DNA from: Rubrimonas cliftonensis
GTDB lineage: Bacteria > Pseudomonadota > Alphaproteobacteria > Rhodobacterales > Rhodobacteraceae
Assembly (NCBI RefSeq): GCF_900107585.1
Contig: NZ_FNQM01000002.1
Span: 372,001-436,000 of the forward strand
Length of the DNA: 64,000 nucleotides
Reading direction: 5' to 3'
Both the position numbers and the translations under genes were made by a program. Below the pieces are notes generated by a model. The model saw only the letters and a list, made by a program, of their open reading frames with translations, was not told where the DNA came from and made no database searches. Shown piece by piece: positions 53,191 through 63,571 of the stretch; positions within the stretch are counted from its first letter, which is position 1, and each line of letters begins with the position of its first letter.

Positions 53191-54737
53191 GCCCGCCGCT
53201 CGACCTCCTGATGTTCGCGGCGCTGATCGGGGCGATCCTGCTCGGTTATCCGGTGGCCTTCACCATCGCGGGCGTCGCGTCGCTGTTCGCGCTGCTCGGC
53301 GCGGCGCTCGGGCAGTTCGACCTCGCGCTGATGGGCGCCCTCGCTCAGCGCGTGTTCGGGCTGATGACCAACGAGGTGCTGACCGCCATCCCGCTTTTCG
53401 TGCTCATGGGCGTGGTGCTGGAGAAGAGCCGCATCGCCGAGGAACTGCTGGAGACCATGGGCCGGCTGTTCGGGCGGATGCGCGGGGGGCTGGGCGTCTC
53501 CGTCGTGCTGGTGGGGGCGCTGCTCGCGGCGTCGACCGGCATCGTCGGCGCGACCGTGGTGGCGATGGGGATGATCGCGCTGCCGACCATGTTGCGCAAC
53601 GGCTACGACGCGCGGCTCGGGGCCGGGGTCGTCTGCGCCTCGGGCACGCTGGGGCAGATCATTCCGCCCTCGACGCTGCTCATCATCCTTTCTGAAGTGA
53701 TGTCGAACGCCTTCCAGCAGGCGCAGTACGCGCAGGGCAAGTTCACCATCGAGACGCTGTCGGTGGGCCAGGTGTTCGCCGCGGCGCTGGGGCCGGGGCT
53801 GGCGCTGGTGGCGCTCTACGTCCTCTACATGCTCGGTCGGGCATGGCTGACGCCAGAGGCCGCGCCGGCGATGCGGGAGGCGTCGGACGCGCCCTCGCGC
53901 GCGGAGGTGGCCGCGGCGATCCTGCCGCCGGTGCTGCTGATCGTGGCGGTGCTCGGCGGCGTTCTGGGCGGGGTGGCGAGCCCGAACGAGGCGGCGGCGG
54001 TCGGGGCCGTGGGGGCGATCCTGATGGCCGGGCGCAAGGCCGGCGCTCCCAATCGGCTGGTGCTGGCGGGCGCCGCAGCGCTGCTGCTGCTGGCGGTGGC
54101 GGCCGGGCTCGCGCCCGTGCGCCTGCAGCGCAGCGACGCCGGCGCGGCGGATTTCGCGCTGGGCGCCTCCTACGCCGGGCTGGCGCTGCTGGGGGCGGCG
54201 GCGCTGGCGGCCTCGCTGCGCGCGACCTTCCGGGCCGGCTCGCTGGCGCCCTCGCTGACCGCGACCATGACGCTGACCGCGATGATCTTCGCCACCATCC
54301 TCACCGCCAGCGTCTTCTCGCTGGTGTTCGTCGGGCTCGGGGGCGAGGCGCGGGTCGCGCAGATACTGGACGCGATGCCGGGCGGGGCGGAAGGCGCGCT
54401 GCTGTTCACGCTGGCGCTGATCTTCGCCATGGGCTTCTTTCTGGATTTCGTCGAGATCACGGTGATCCTGCTGCCGCTGGTCGCGCCGGCGCTCATCGCG
54501 ATGGGCCATGACCCGGTGTGGCTGGCGACGCTGATCGCCGTGGTGCTGCAGACGAGCTTCCTGACGCCGCCCTTCGGCTTCTCGCTGTTCTACCTGCGCG
54601 GCGCTGCGCCGCCGGAGGTGAGCACCGGCCAGATCTACGCAGGCGTCGCGCCCTTCATCGCGCTGCAGGTCGCGGCCGTGGCGCTGATCTGGCTGGCGCC
54701 GGGTCTGGCCTCATGGCTGCCGGGCGTTCTCTACTGA
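53187..54737 (+). CDS. TRAP transporter large permease DctM
   Basis: 516-aa membrane protein, about 12-14 helices. ATG 53187 overlaps the DctQ stop. Markers are LLGYPVAFTIAGVASLFALLG, IPLFVLMGVVLEKSRIAEELL, STGIVGATVVAMGMIALPTML and GTLGQIIPPSTLLIIL. It carries out sodium-coupled uptake of the ligand delivered by DctP. Longer than the usual 430 residues because of an Ala/Leu-rich insert at about 230-330. Confidence 0.94.
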   Translation: MSPPLDLLMFAALIGAILLGYPVAFTIAGVASLFALLGAALGQFDLALMGALAQRVFGLMTNEVLTAIPLFVLMGVVLEKSRIAEELLETMGRLFGRMRGGLGVSVVLVGALLAASTGIVGATVVAMGMIALPTMLRNGYDARLGAGVVCASGTLGQIIPPSTLLIILSEVMSNAFQQAQYAQGKFTIETLSVGQVFAAALGPGLALVALYVLYMLGRAWLTPEAAPAMREASDAPSRAEVAAAILPPVLLIVAVLGGVLGGVASPNEAAAVGAVGAILMAGRKAGAPNRLVLAGAAALLLLAVAAGLAPVRLQRSDAGAADFALGASYAGLALLGAAALAASLRATFRAGSLAPSLTATMTLTAMIFATILTASVFSLVFVGLGGEARVAQILDAMPGGAEGALLFTLALIFAMGFFLDFVEITVILLPLVAPALIAMGHDPVWLATLIAVVLQTSFLTPPFGFSLFYLRGAAPPEVSTGQIYAGVAPFIALQVAAVALIWLAPGLASWLPGVLY

Positions 54738-54788
54738 GCGCCGCAGCCGTTCCCCAAGCCCCCGCCGGACGCCGACGCCCGGCGCTCA
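54735..54788. terminator. Possible shared hairpin spanning two convergent stop codons
   Basis: TGAGCGCCG (from the dctM stop) and CGGCGCTCA (through the DUF454 stop) are perfect 9-base complements, with 36 bases between. The large loop weakens the case. Confidence 0.3.
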
Positions 54789-55175
54789 GTCCCCGTCCGC
54801 CGGGCTGGCGGGGGCGCCGGCGGGCGTGCTGGGGCGGGTGAGGATGAAGGTCGCCACGCCCGTGAGCGCGACCGCCTGCGCCGCAAGCACCCACGCCGCC
54901 GCGCCCAGCGCCAGCGGGACGCCGAAGCTGACCGCCATCGAGGCCAAGGCCAGCCGCTTGGCCCGCGGGCTGATCGCGCCATGCGCGCGCCAGTCCGCGA
55001 TCGGCGGGCCGAGCCTTGGGTGATTCACGAGCCAGTCATGCGCCGCCGGCGACGCGCGGGCGAAGCACAGCGCGGCGAGCAGCAGGAACGGCACGGTCGG
55101 AAGCAGCGGCAGCGCCACCCCGAGAACGGCGAGCCCGACGCACATCCAGCCCGTTACATAGTACGCTGCGCGCAT
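54786..55175 (-). CDS. YbaN/DUF454 family inner-membrane protein
   Basis: 129-aa protein with three to four membrane helices. TGWMCVGLAVLGVALPLLPTVPFLLLAALCFARASP followed by NHPRLGPPIADWRAHGAI is the DUF454 signature. Function unknown. ATG 55175 is chosen over the GTG at 55184; neither has a clear ribosome-binding site. Convergent with the TRAP operon. Confidence 0.88.
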   Translation of the reverse strand: MRAAYYVTGWMCVGLAVLGVALPLLPTVPFLLLAALCFARASPAAHDWLVNHPRLGPPIADWRAHGAISPRAKRLALASMAVSFGVPLALGAAAWVLAAQAVALTGVATFILTRPSTPAGAPASPADGD

Positions 55176-55336
55176 GGCTGGCACTGTGACCGATTCCGCG
55201 CTGCGGCGCGACCGTCGCGAGGGCCGCAGGCCTCAACTCCGGGAGAGGCCGGCGGCCGCGCGCCGCGCTCCCCGCCGGAGCCGGCGCCACGACGAGGGCG
55301 TTTCCGCCCCCCACACGCCGCCTTGCGGACCGGGCG

Positions 55337-58300
55337 TCAGCCCTCAAGCTCGACGAGAAGATCCTTGGCGTCCACCGAGGCGCCGACCTTGGCCAGCACC
55401 TGCTTCACGACGCCGTCGCGGTCCGCGTGCAGGCCGGTCTCCATCTTCATCGCCTCGATCGTCACCAGCAGGTCGCCCTGCTTGATCTGGGCGCCGGCCT
55501 CGACGTTCACGCGCGCGATCACGCCGGGCAGCGGGGCCGCGATATGGCGAGGGTTGCCGGGCTCGGCCTTCTGGCTCGCCGCCTTGGCGCCGGTGGCGTG
55601 GCGGTCGGGCACGCGGATGTCGCGCGGCTGGCCGTTCAGCTCGAAGAACACCCGCACCTCGCCCTCGTGGCTGTCGCCGATCGCCGAGAGCCGCACCACC
55701 AGCGTCTTGCCCGGCTCCAGCTCGATGGCCAGCTCCTCGCCCACCTCCATGCCGTAGAAGAAGGTCGGCGTGGGAAGCTGGCGCACGGGGCCGAACTCGC
55801 GGCGGCGGCCCATGTAGTCGAGATAGACCTTGGGATACATCAGGTAGGAGCAGAGATCCTCGTCATCGACCTCCTTGCCCTCCAGCTCCTCGGAGACCTT
55901 GGCGCGCACCGCCTCCAGATCGACCGGCGCCATGGTGGCGCCGGGGCGGCCCTCGATGGGCGCGTCGCCCTTGAGCACCTTCTTCTGGATCGCCTCGGGC
56001 CAGCCGCCCGGCGGCAGGCCGAGTTCGCCGCGCATCATGCCCACGACGCTGTCGGGGAAGGCGATGTCCTTGGCGGGGTTCTCTACGTCGGCGCGGCTGA
56101 GGCCCTGCGTGACCATCATCAGCGCCATGTCGCCCACCACCTTGGAGGAGGGCGTGACCTTCACGATGTCGCCGAACATCGCGTTGGCCTCTGCGTAGGC
56201 CTTCGCGACCTCGGGCCATTTGTCCTCCAGCCCGACGCTGCGCGCCTGCGCCTTGAGGTTGGTGAACTGGCCGCCCGGCATCTCGTGGAGATAGACCTCC
56301 GCCGCCGGGGCCTTCATGTCGGTCTCGAAGGCGACGTATTTCGCGCGCACCTGCTCCCAGTAGTCGGAGATCGCGCGCACCGCCGCCGGGTCGAGCCCGG
56401 TGTCGCGCTCCTGCCCGCGCAGCGCGGCGACGATCGAGCCGAGGCAGGGCTGCGAGGTCATGCCCGAGAAGGCGTCCATCGCCGCATCCGCCGCGTCCAC
56501 CCCGGCCTCCGCCGCCGCCAGCACCGAGGCGCCCGAGAGGCCCGAGGTGTCATGGGTGTGGAAGTGGACCGGGATCGCCACCTCGTTCTTCAGCGCCGAG
56601 ACAAGGCGGCGGGCCGCTGCGGGCTTCAGCAGCCCCGCCATGTCCTTCAGGCCGAGGATGTGGGCGCCGGCGGCCTCCAGCTCCTTCGCCATGCTCACAT
56701 AGTAGTCAAGCGAGTATTTCGCGCGGTCGGGGTCGTCGATGTCGCCGGTGTAGCAGATCGAAGCCTCCAGGATCTTGCCGGACTCCAGCACCGCATCCAT
56801 CGCGACGCGCATGTTCTCGACCCAGTTCAGCGAATCGAAGACGCGGAAAACGTCCACGCCGGTCTGCGCCGCCTGCAGCGTGAACAGCCGCACCACATTG
56901 TCGGGATAGTTGGTGTAGCCGACGCCGTTGGAGGAGCGCAGCAGCATCTGGAGCAGGTGGTTGGGCATCCGCCGGCGCAGGTCGCGCAGGCGCTGCCACG
57001 GGCATTCCTGCAGGAAGCGGTAGGCGACGTCGAAGGTCGCGCCGCCCCAGCACTCCACTGAGAACAGGCCCGGCAGGTTGCGGGCGTAGGCGTCGGCGAC
57101 GTTGACCATGTCGCGCGAGCGCATCCGCGTCGCCAGCAGCGACTGGTGGCCGTCGCGCATGGTGGTGTCGGTGACGAGCAGGCGCTTCTCGGCCAGCATC
57201 CAGTCCGCCACGCCCTTCGGGCCCTTGGCCTTGAGCAGGTCGGCGGCGCCGGGGGGCGGCAGCTCGGTCGCCCAGGCGGGCGCCCGGGGGGACTTGGCGT
57301 GCGCGGGCGGGCGCGGGCGTCCGGCGGTCTCGGGGTGACCGTTCACGGTGACGTCGGCGACGTAGCGCAGGATCTTCGTGGCGCGGTCGCGGCGGGCCCT
57401 GAACTGGAACAGCTCCGGCGTGTCGTCGATGAACTTGGTCGTGTAGGTCGCGTTGACGAAGTGCGGGTGCGCGATCAGGTTCTCGACGAAGGCGAGGTTG
57501 GTCGCGACGCCGCGGATGCGGAACTCGCGCAGCGCGCGGTCGAGCCGGGCGATGGCCTCATGCGGGTCCGGGGCCCAGGCGGTGACCTTCTCCAGCAGCG
57601 AGTCGTAGAAGCGGGTGATGACGGCCCCGGAATAGGCGGTGCCGCCGTCGAGCCGGATGCCGAAGCCCGTCGCGCCGCGATAGGCGGTGATGCGGCCGTA
57701 GTCGGGCACGAAGCTGTTGAGCGGGTCCTCGGTGGTGATGCGGCACTGCACGGCGTGGCCGTCGAGCCGGATGTCGTGCTGGGCCGGCACGCCGCTGTCG
57801 GCGACGTCGCCGATGCGCGCGCCCTCGGTGATGCGGATCTGCGCCTTCACGATGTCGATGCCCGTCACCTCCTCGGTGACGGTGTGCTCGACCTGAACGC
57901 GCGGGTTGACTTCGATGAAGTAGAACTCGTCGGTGTCGACATCCATCAGGAACTCGACGGTGCCGGCGCATTCGTAGTTGGCGTGGCGGGCGATGCGCAG
58001 GCCGTACTCGCAGATCTCGGCGCGCTTGGCCTCGGTGAGGTAGGGGGCCGGGGCGCGCTCGACGACCTTCTGGTTGCGGCGCTGCACGGTGCAGTCGCGC
58101 TCGAACAGGTGCACGATGTTGCCGTGCTGGTCGCCGAGGATCTGCACCTCGACGTGCCGGGCGCGCTGGACCAGCTTTTCGAGATAGCCCTCGCCGTTGC
58201 CGAAGGCGGCCTCGGCCTCGCGGCGGCCCTCCAGCACCTTGGTCTTGATCTCGTCCTCACTGAGCACGGGGCGCATCCCGCGCCCGCCGCCGCCCCAGCT

Positions 58301-58786
58301 CGCCTTGAGCATCAGCGGATAGCCGATCTCGGCGGCCATCCGCGCCACTTCGGCCATGTCGTCGCCGAGCACCTCCGTCGCCGGCACGACGGGCACGCCG
58401 GCGGCGATGGCGGCGCGCCGCGCGCTCGCCTTGTCGCCCAGCATCCGCATCGTCTCCGCCTTCGGACCGATGAAGGCGATGCCCGCCGCCGCGCAGGCGT
58501 CAACGAAGTCGGGGTTCTCCGAGAGCAGCCCGTAGCCGGGGTGGATCGCGTCCGCGCCCGACAGCCGCGCCACGCGGATCACCTCGTTGATGGCGAGATA
58601 GGCCGCGACCGGCCCCAGCCCTTCGCCCACCTTGTAGGCCTCGTCCGCCTTGAAGCGGTGCAGCGCCAGCTTGTCCTCCTCGGCGTAGATCGCCACCGTC
58701 CGCTTGCCGAGCTCGTTGGCGGCGCGCATCACGCGGATGGCGATCTCGCCGCGGTTGGCTACGAGGATCTTCTTGAAGCTCTTCAT
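55337..58786 (-). CDS. pyc: Pyruvate carboxylase
   Basis: 1149-aa single-chain pyruvate carboxylase, making oxaloacetate from pyruvate and bicarbonate. Biotin carboxylase (about 1-455): KILVANRGEIAIRVMRAA, SWGGGGRGMR, EVNPRVQVEHTVTEEVTG. Carboxyltransferase (about 545-815): DTTMRDGHQSLLATRMR with the metal site, HFHTHDTSG. Tetramerisation region, then the biotinyl domain with Lys1114 in EAMKMETG. Full length with no interruption. Anaplerotic; monocistronic, with 233 bases of upstream non-coding DNA. Confidence 0.98.
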   Translation of the reverse strand: MKSFKKILVANRGEIAIRVMRAANELGKRTVAIYAEEDKLALHRFKADEAYKVGEGLGPVAAYLAINEVIRVARLSGADAIHPGYGLLSENPDFVDACAAAGIAFIGPKAETMRMLGDKASARRAAIAAGVPVVPATEVLGDDMAEVARMAAEIGYPLMLKASWGGGGRGMRPVLSEDEIKTKVLEGRREAEAAFGNGEGYLEKLVQRARHVEVQILGDQHGNIVHLFERDCTVQRRNQKVVERAPAPYLTEAKRAEICEYGLRIARHANYECAGTVEFLMDVDTDEFYFIEVNPRVQVEHTVTEEVTGIDIVKAQIRITEGARIGDVADSGVPAQHDIRLDGHAVQCRITTEDPLNSFVPDYGRITAYRGATGFGIRLDGGTAYSGAVITRFYDSLLEKVTAWAPDPHEAIARLDRALREFRIRGVATNLAFVENLIAHPHFVNATYTTKFIDDTPELFQFRARRDRATKILRYVADVTVNGHPETAGRPRPPAHAKSPRAPAWATELPPPGAADLLKAKGPKGVADWMLAEKRLLVTDTTMRDGHQSLLATRMRSRDMVNVADAYARNLPGLFSVECWGGATFDVAYRFLQECPWQRLRDLRRRMPNHLLQMLLRSSNGVGYTNYPDNVVRLFTLQAAQTGVDVFRVFDSLNWVENMRVAMDAVLESGKILEASICYTGDIDDPDRAKYSLDYYVSMAKELEAAGAHILGLKDMAGLLKPAAARRLVSALKNEVAIPVHFHTHDTSGLSGASVLAAAEAGVDAADAAMDAFSGMTSQPCLGSIVAALRGQERDTGLDPAAVRAISDYWEQVRAKYVAFETDMKAPAAEVYLHEMPGGQFTNLKAQARSVGLEDKWPEVAKAYAEANAMFGDIVKVTPSSKVVGDMALMMVTQGLSRADVENPAKDIAFPDSVVGMMRGELGLPPGGWPEAIQKKVLKGDAPIEGRPGATMAPVDLEAVRAKVSEELEGKEVDDEDLCSYLMYPKVYLDYMGRRREFGPVRQLPTPTFFYGMEVGEELAIELEPGKTLVVRLSAIGDSHEGEVRVFFELNGQPRDIRVPDRHATGAKAASQKAEPGNPRHIAAPLPGVIARVNVEAGAQIKQGDLLVTIEAMKMETGLHADRDGVVKQVLAKVGASVDAKDLLVELEG

Positions 58787-59019
58787 TGGCGCGTTCCCTC
58801 GGGGATGTGGCGATCCGGCGTGACTCGGGGCAGGCTAGCGTCAGGCGCGCTGCGGTGCAGCGATGCTTTGTGTCGCGCGCGGCGCGCGCATGAAAGAAAC
58901 TCGAAAGGGTTCTGAATGGGAACAGCAATCTGCGCCAGTCCCGCGTTCGGGGCGGGGCGGGTCTCACCCCAAGGAGTGAGCGGGCGATGCCGGGCTCACC
59001 CGGTTGGAAGGAGCGGCCG

Positions 59020-59364
59020 ATGATCGCGGTGATCTTCGAGGTCTGGCCCAAGGCGGATCGGCGGACGCCCTATCTGGAGATGGCGGCGACGATGCGCGAG
59101 CATCTCAAGGACATCGACGGCTTCATCTCGGTCGAGCGATTCGAAAGCCTGACCGAGCCGGGCAAGCTGCTGTCGGTCTCGTTCTGGCGCGACGAGGCGG
59201 CGCTGGACTCATGGCGCAGGCTGGGCGCGCATCGCAAGGCGCAGGCGGCGGGCAGGGGAGACATGTTCGCCGACTACCGGCTTCGGGTCGCCGGCGTGAT
59301 CCGTGACTACGGGATGACGGAGCGCGAGGAGGCGCCGGAGGACAGCAAGGCGCTGCACGGTTGA
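59020..59364 (+). CDS. Antibiotic biosynthesis monooxygenase (ABM) domain protein
   Basis: 114-aa ferredoxin-fold small protein. MIAVIFEVWPKADRRTPYLEMAA, DGFISVERFESL and SVSFWRDEAALDSWRR show the ABM/heme-degrading IsdG-like pattern. AAGGAG seven bases before ATG 59020 fixes the start. Members are cofactor-free monooxygenases or simply quinone- or stress-related proteins; substrate unknown. Convergent with the VPLPA-CTERM gene across a shared terminator. Confidence 0.87.
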   Translation: MIAVIFEVWPKADRRTPYLEMAATMREHLKDIDGFISVERFESLTEPGKLLSVSFWRDEAALDSWRRLGAHRKAQAAGRGDMFADYRLRVAGVIRDYGMTEREEAPEDSKALHG

Positions 59365-59373
59365 AACGCAAAT

Positions 59374-59401
59374 GCCCGCCGCTTCGGATGAAGCGGCGGG
59401 C
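59374..59401. terminator. Bidirectional terminator between ABM and VPLPA-CTERM genes
   Basis: GCCCGCCGCTTC and GAAGCGGCGGGC form a perfect 12-bp stem with a 4-base loop (GGAT). On the minus strand it is followed by ATTTGCGTTT, a T-rich tail, so it best serves the VPLPA-CTERM gene. Confidence 0.88.
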
Positions 59402-59463
59402 GCTGCCGGGTTCGACGGCCGTCGGGAGAAGCTTTCGCTCCTCCGTCAGACGGTGCGGCGGGA

Positions 59464-60177
59464 TCAGGCGCGGCGACGCATCGCGACCAGCGCGCCCAGA
59501 CCGGCGAACAGCATCCAGCCGGCGGCCGGCAGGGGGACCGGAGCGACATCGCCGCCGCCAAGGCTGAGAGCGTTCACGCCGCCGGTGAGCGACACGTCCA
59601 AGAATTCGGACTCGAAAGCACCCACGGCGATGGTGAAGGTGAAGTCCTGCGGCTCACCGCTGCGAAGGGCCATTTTTTCGGTCGACGTTCCGAGATCTTC
59701 GACGCTGACGGAGCGGTCCAGGAGGGAACCGTTCTGGATGATGGAGAGGCCCGCAAACGCCGAGCCGGCGTCGCTCGTCAACTCGATCTGCGTCATCGCT
59801 TCGAGGTACCACTCCACCTCGAAAGTGACGCTGCCCACCATGTCGGATTCATTGAAGAATTCGAAGCCGGCAGCGCCTTCGTAAAGCCCGACCGCTTCAC
59901 CGAAGACGGGATCCGACGTCCCGAACAGCGTGAAAGCGAGACTGATCACTTCATCCGAGGCGATGGGCGTATCGGGAAATTCTTCGACTATGCCAGTACC
60001 GTCGGTGAAGCCATCGAATCCGTCCTGGAAGACGTCGCCAAAGACAGAGATATTGTCTGACTTCTCAACGACCCGCACGGACACGGAGCCGTCTGCGAAA
60101 GAAAAGGTGGCGGCGGAGACGGGCGCGGCGGCGAAACCGGAGAGCAGGATGCCTGCGGCGAGGAAGCGAACGTTCAT
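59464..60177 (-). CDS. VPLPA-CTERM sorting-domain secreted protein
   Basis: 237-aa exported protein. A Sec signal peptide (MNVRFLAAGILLSGFAAAPVSA) leads to an acidic, Phe/Gly/Thr-rich beta-type body with almost no Lys, Arg or Cys. The C-terminus has VPLPAAGWMLFAGLGALVAM plus RRRA: motif, membrane helix and basic tail, the VPLPA-CTERM signal processed by an exosortase. GC content is visibly lower than the neighbours. Function of the body unknown. The cognate exosortase is not in this window. Confidence 0.9.
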   Translation of the reverse strand: MNVRFLAAGILLSGFAAAPVSAATFSFADGSVSVRVVEKSDNISVFGDVFQDGFDGFTDGTGIVEEFPDTPIASDEVISLAFTLFGTSDPVFGEAVGLYEGAAGFEFFNESDMVGSVTFEVEWYLEAMTQIELTSDAGSAFAGLSIIQNGSLLDRSVSVEDLGTSTEKMALRSGEPQDFTFTIAVGAFESEFLDVSLTGGVNALSLGGGDVAPVPLPAAGWMLFAGLGALVAMRRRA

Positions 60178-60400
60178 GGTATCCCCCAGAAAACGAGGCC
60201 GGCGCAACTATGGCGCGAGCCAACTGAACACGACGCGACCCTAGGGAGACTCGGTTGGAGAGGTCAACGACTCTTAACGAAAGGTAAAAAAATGTTTGAC
60301 AACTGTCATTAAAACTACGAATAACCAGCACGTATCTGGTCGGTCTTGCAACTGATGCACGAAGGTCCGGCAGCCGCCATGGTTCGAGGGGCGTGTTCGC
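60178..60400 (-). promoter_or_regulatory. AT-rich upstream region of the VPLPA-CTERM gene
   Basis: The 223-bp gap between the DUF6505 stop and the VPLPA-CTERM start is the most AT-rich DNA in the window around 60270-60330, with A and T runs. It contains a TGACA-AC-TGTCA dyad at 60297-60308. It probably holds a regulated promoter; I could not fix the -35 and -10. Confidence 0.4.
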
Positions 60401-60892
60401 TCAGCGCCAGCCGTGGTCGTCGCCGTCGACATGCTTCGCGACCATGTCGATCGAGGCGTCGCCGGGGCGGATGGAGCGGAACGCCTCGTGGACCCCGGCC
60501 TCCGAAAGCCGGCGCTCGACCACGAGAAGGTCGTTGAGCTCGTGATCCTCGCACATCGCCTGCATGTGCGCGACTTCCTCCCGCGCGACCGGCAGCGCCG
60601 CCTCGAGCGCGGGCGCGCCGTAGCGGGCCACGAAATGCGCGGCCAGAGCGAGGGTCGCCGCCTCGATCTCCGCCTGCGTGGCCTCTGCGACGGCGACGAT
60701 GGTGGCCCGCCCGAAGCTCTCCAGCCCCAGCCAGCCGTTCGCGAAGGCCTGCCGGCGCTTGCCTGCAATGTCGGCCTCGGTCCAGTTCGAGAACTCGAAG
60801 GCCCCCGAGACGGCCCATTCGTCAGACATTGCGGCGCGCTCGAACACGTTGTCGTCGGAGGCGTCGAACCGGATGGTGCGCGCGAACCTCAC
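60401..60892 (-). CDS. DUF6505 family protein
   Basis: 163-aa soluble acidic protein. MRFARTIRFDASDDNVFERAA, AFANGWLGLESFGRATIVAV and the acidic C-terminus (HVDGDDHGWR) match proteins annotated DUF6505 that accompany the DUF4444 ligase-like gene. It has conserved acidic and His residues (ARE, CEDHE) but no recognised catalytic motif. The ATG overlaps the upstream gene stop (ATGA 60889-60892), so it is coupled. Confidence 0.8.
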   Translation of the reverse strand: MRFARTIRFDASDDNVFERAAMSDEWAVSGAFEFSNWTEADIAGKRRQAFANGWLGLESFGRATIVAVAEATQAEIEAATLALAAHFVARYGAPALEAALPVAREEVAHMQAMCEDHELNDLLVVERRLSEAGVHEAFRSIRPGDASIDMVAKHVDGDDHGWR

Positions 60893-61611
60893 GGCCCGCG
60901 CCCTTCCAGCATCACGGCGAGGGGGATCGTCTCGACGGCTCCTTCGCCGCGCCGGAGCAGCATCCCGCCGTCCTCGTCCATCCCCATGAACACGCCTTCG
61001 CGCCCGAAGGCGACCACGGGCCCGCCGACGCCCGTGAGCCGCCCGGTCCAGTCGCGGTGGAGCGGGCGCATGCCCTCCTCCTCCCAGCGGTTGATCCAGA
61101 CGAGCGCATGGCGAGCCCAGCTCTCCAGCAGCCCCTGGGGCGTGATCTCGCCGCAGCCCTCCTCCAGCAGCGCGGTGGCGTCAGGCCGGGCGCCCGGCGG
61201 CGCGGCGCCGTCGAGCGCGAAGGCGATCTCGACGCCGACGACGAGCCAGGCGGGAACGCCGTCCGATGGCGGGCCGGCGTCGGCGCGCAGCCGCCCGCAG
61301 CGCGCGCCGTTGACGCGCAGCTCGCCCGGCCAGCGATACTGCACCGCGAGTTCGGGCGGGCCTAGCGCGCCCAGCGCGTCGGCGAGCCCCGAGCCCACGG
61401 CGAACACCATCGCCATCGACTTCGCCAGCGAGACCTCCGGCGCGAACACCAGCGCGGCGCGCAGCCCGGCGTCACCGGCCTCCCAGACCAGCGTTCCGGC
61501 GTCGCAGCCCATCGCCGCCATCGACACCGCCTTGGCGAAGGGGTCGGCGCCGCGCGGCGCCTGCACGCCGCTCAGCAGCGGCGGGAAGGTGACGGCCGTC
61601 ATCGCCCCCAT
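60889..61611 (-). CDS. Biotin/lipoate protein ligase-like protein with DUF4444 domain
   Basis: 240-aa protein. The N-terminal two thirds are BPL/LplA-like: SMAMVFAVGSGLADAL, VQYRWPGELRVNGARCGRL (the lysine-bearing KWPNDL-type motif is changed) and VVGVEIAF. The C-terminal DUF4444 part begins near RDWTGRL. The usual catalytic motif is not intact, so ligase activity is uncertain. ATG 61611 and ATG 61602 are both possible starts; no strong ribosome-binding site, coupling to mrp (stop 11 bases upstream) is likely. Confidence 0.82.
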   Translation of the reverse strand: MGAMTAVTFPPLLSGVQAPRGADPFAKAVSMAAMGCDAGTLVWEAGDAGLRAALVFAPEVSLAKSMAMVFAVGSGLADALGALGPPELAVQYRWPGELRVNGARCGRLRADAGPPSDGVPAWLVVGVEIAFALDGAAPPGARPDATALLEEGCGEITPQGLLESWARHALVWINRWEEEGMRPLHRDWTGRLTGVGGPVVAFGREGVFMGMDEDGGMLLRRGEGAVETIPLAVMLEGRGP

Positions 61612-61621
61612 CACGGCGCGT

Positions 61622-62721
<1,100 letters not shown>

Positions 62722-62725
<4 letters not shown>

Positions 62726-62925
62726 GCGCCGGTCTCGATGTCGCCCTCGACGACATGGGAGACGCCGAGCGCCTCGACGGTGAGCGTCACGCGGGCTTTC
62801 AGCGGACCGGACAGCGCGCCCGACGCGTCGGCGGCGCGCGCGGCCTTCTCGATCTCCTGCTGGGACGTGACGCCGACCTGCTTGAGGAACTTGCGCATCG
62901 ACATGTTGAATTTCTCGTCGTCCAT
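62722..62925 (-). CDS. DUF6494 family small protein
   Basis: 67-aa protein, MDDEKFNMSMRKFLKQVGVT followed by SQQEIEKAARAADASG and a strand-like end. It matches the small DUF6494 proteins that accompany mrp in alphaproteobacteria. GGAGG lies before ATG 62925; the longer upstream frame is not supported. Coupled to mrp. Function unknown. Confidence 0.85.
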
Positions 62926-62998
62926 GGCCGCCTCCGGTCTTCGCCTGAAACCTGCGCGATCAATCGCGCAGCGCCCGGCCTTGTCAAGCGAAGGCGCC

Positions 62999-63571
62999 CT
63001 AGCCGGCCGCGTCGCGGATGGCGGGCAGGATGCGCTTCTCCAGATCGCTGTTCTGGATCGGGCCGACATGCTTGTAGACGATGCGGCCTGCGCCATCGAT
63101 CACGAAGGTCTCCGGCACGCCGTAGACGCCCCACTCGACGCTGGCGCGGCCGTTGCGGTCGACGCCGATGCGCGCGTAAGGGTCGCCGAGATCGTCGAGG
63201 AACGCGCGGGCGTTGGCGGGCTCGTCGCGGTGGTTGAGGCCGATGACCGTCACGCCGGTCTCGGCGAGCTTCATCAGCTCGGGATGCTCGACGCGGCAGG
63301 GGCCGCACCAACTCGCCCACACGTTCACCACCTTGACGCCCGGCGCCCTCAGCGCCTCGGGGTCGACGCCGAGTCCGCCCTCGCGCAGCGGCGGCAGCGT
63401 CGTGGCCGGGGCGGGGCGGTCGATCAGCGCCGAGGGCAGCGCGGACTTGTCGTAGCCGAAAAACTGCGTGGCCAGCAGATAGCCGCCCATCATCGCCGCC
63501 AGCGCCAGGAACACGCCGAGCGGCAGGAAGCGTCCCCAGCCGCGGCCCTCCCGAGCCTCCGCGTCAGCCAT
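62999..63571 (-). CDS. ccmG: Cytochrome c maturation thiol:disulfide oxidoreductase CcmG/DsbE
   Basis: 190-aa membrane-anchored thioredoxin-fold protein. One N-terminal helix (about 15-36) is followed by a periplasmic domain with VNVWASWCGPCRVEHP (Cys89, Cys92) and the cis-Pro loop YGVPETFVID. It reduces apocytochrome c or CcmH during haem attachment. ATG 63571 overlaps the ccmD stop by 8 bases, so it is coupled. Confidence 0.95.
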   Translation of the reverse strand: MADAEAREGRGWGRFLPLGVFLALAAMMGGYLLATQFFGYDKSALPSALIDRPAPATTLPPLREGGLGVDPEALRAPGVKVVNVWASWCGPCRVEHPELMKLAETGVTVIGLNHRDEPANARAFLDDLGDPYARIGVDRNGRASVEWGVYGVPETFVIDGAGRIVYKHVGPIQNSDLEKRILPAIRDAAG

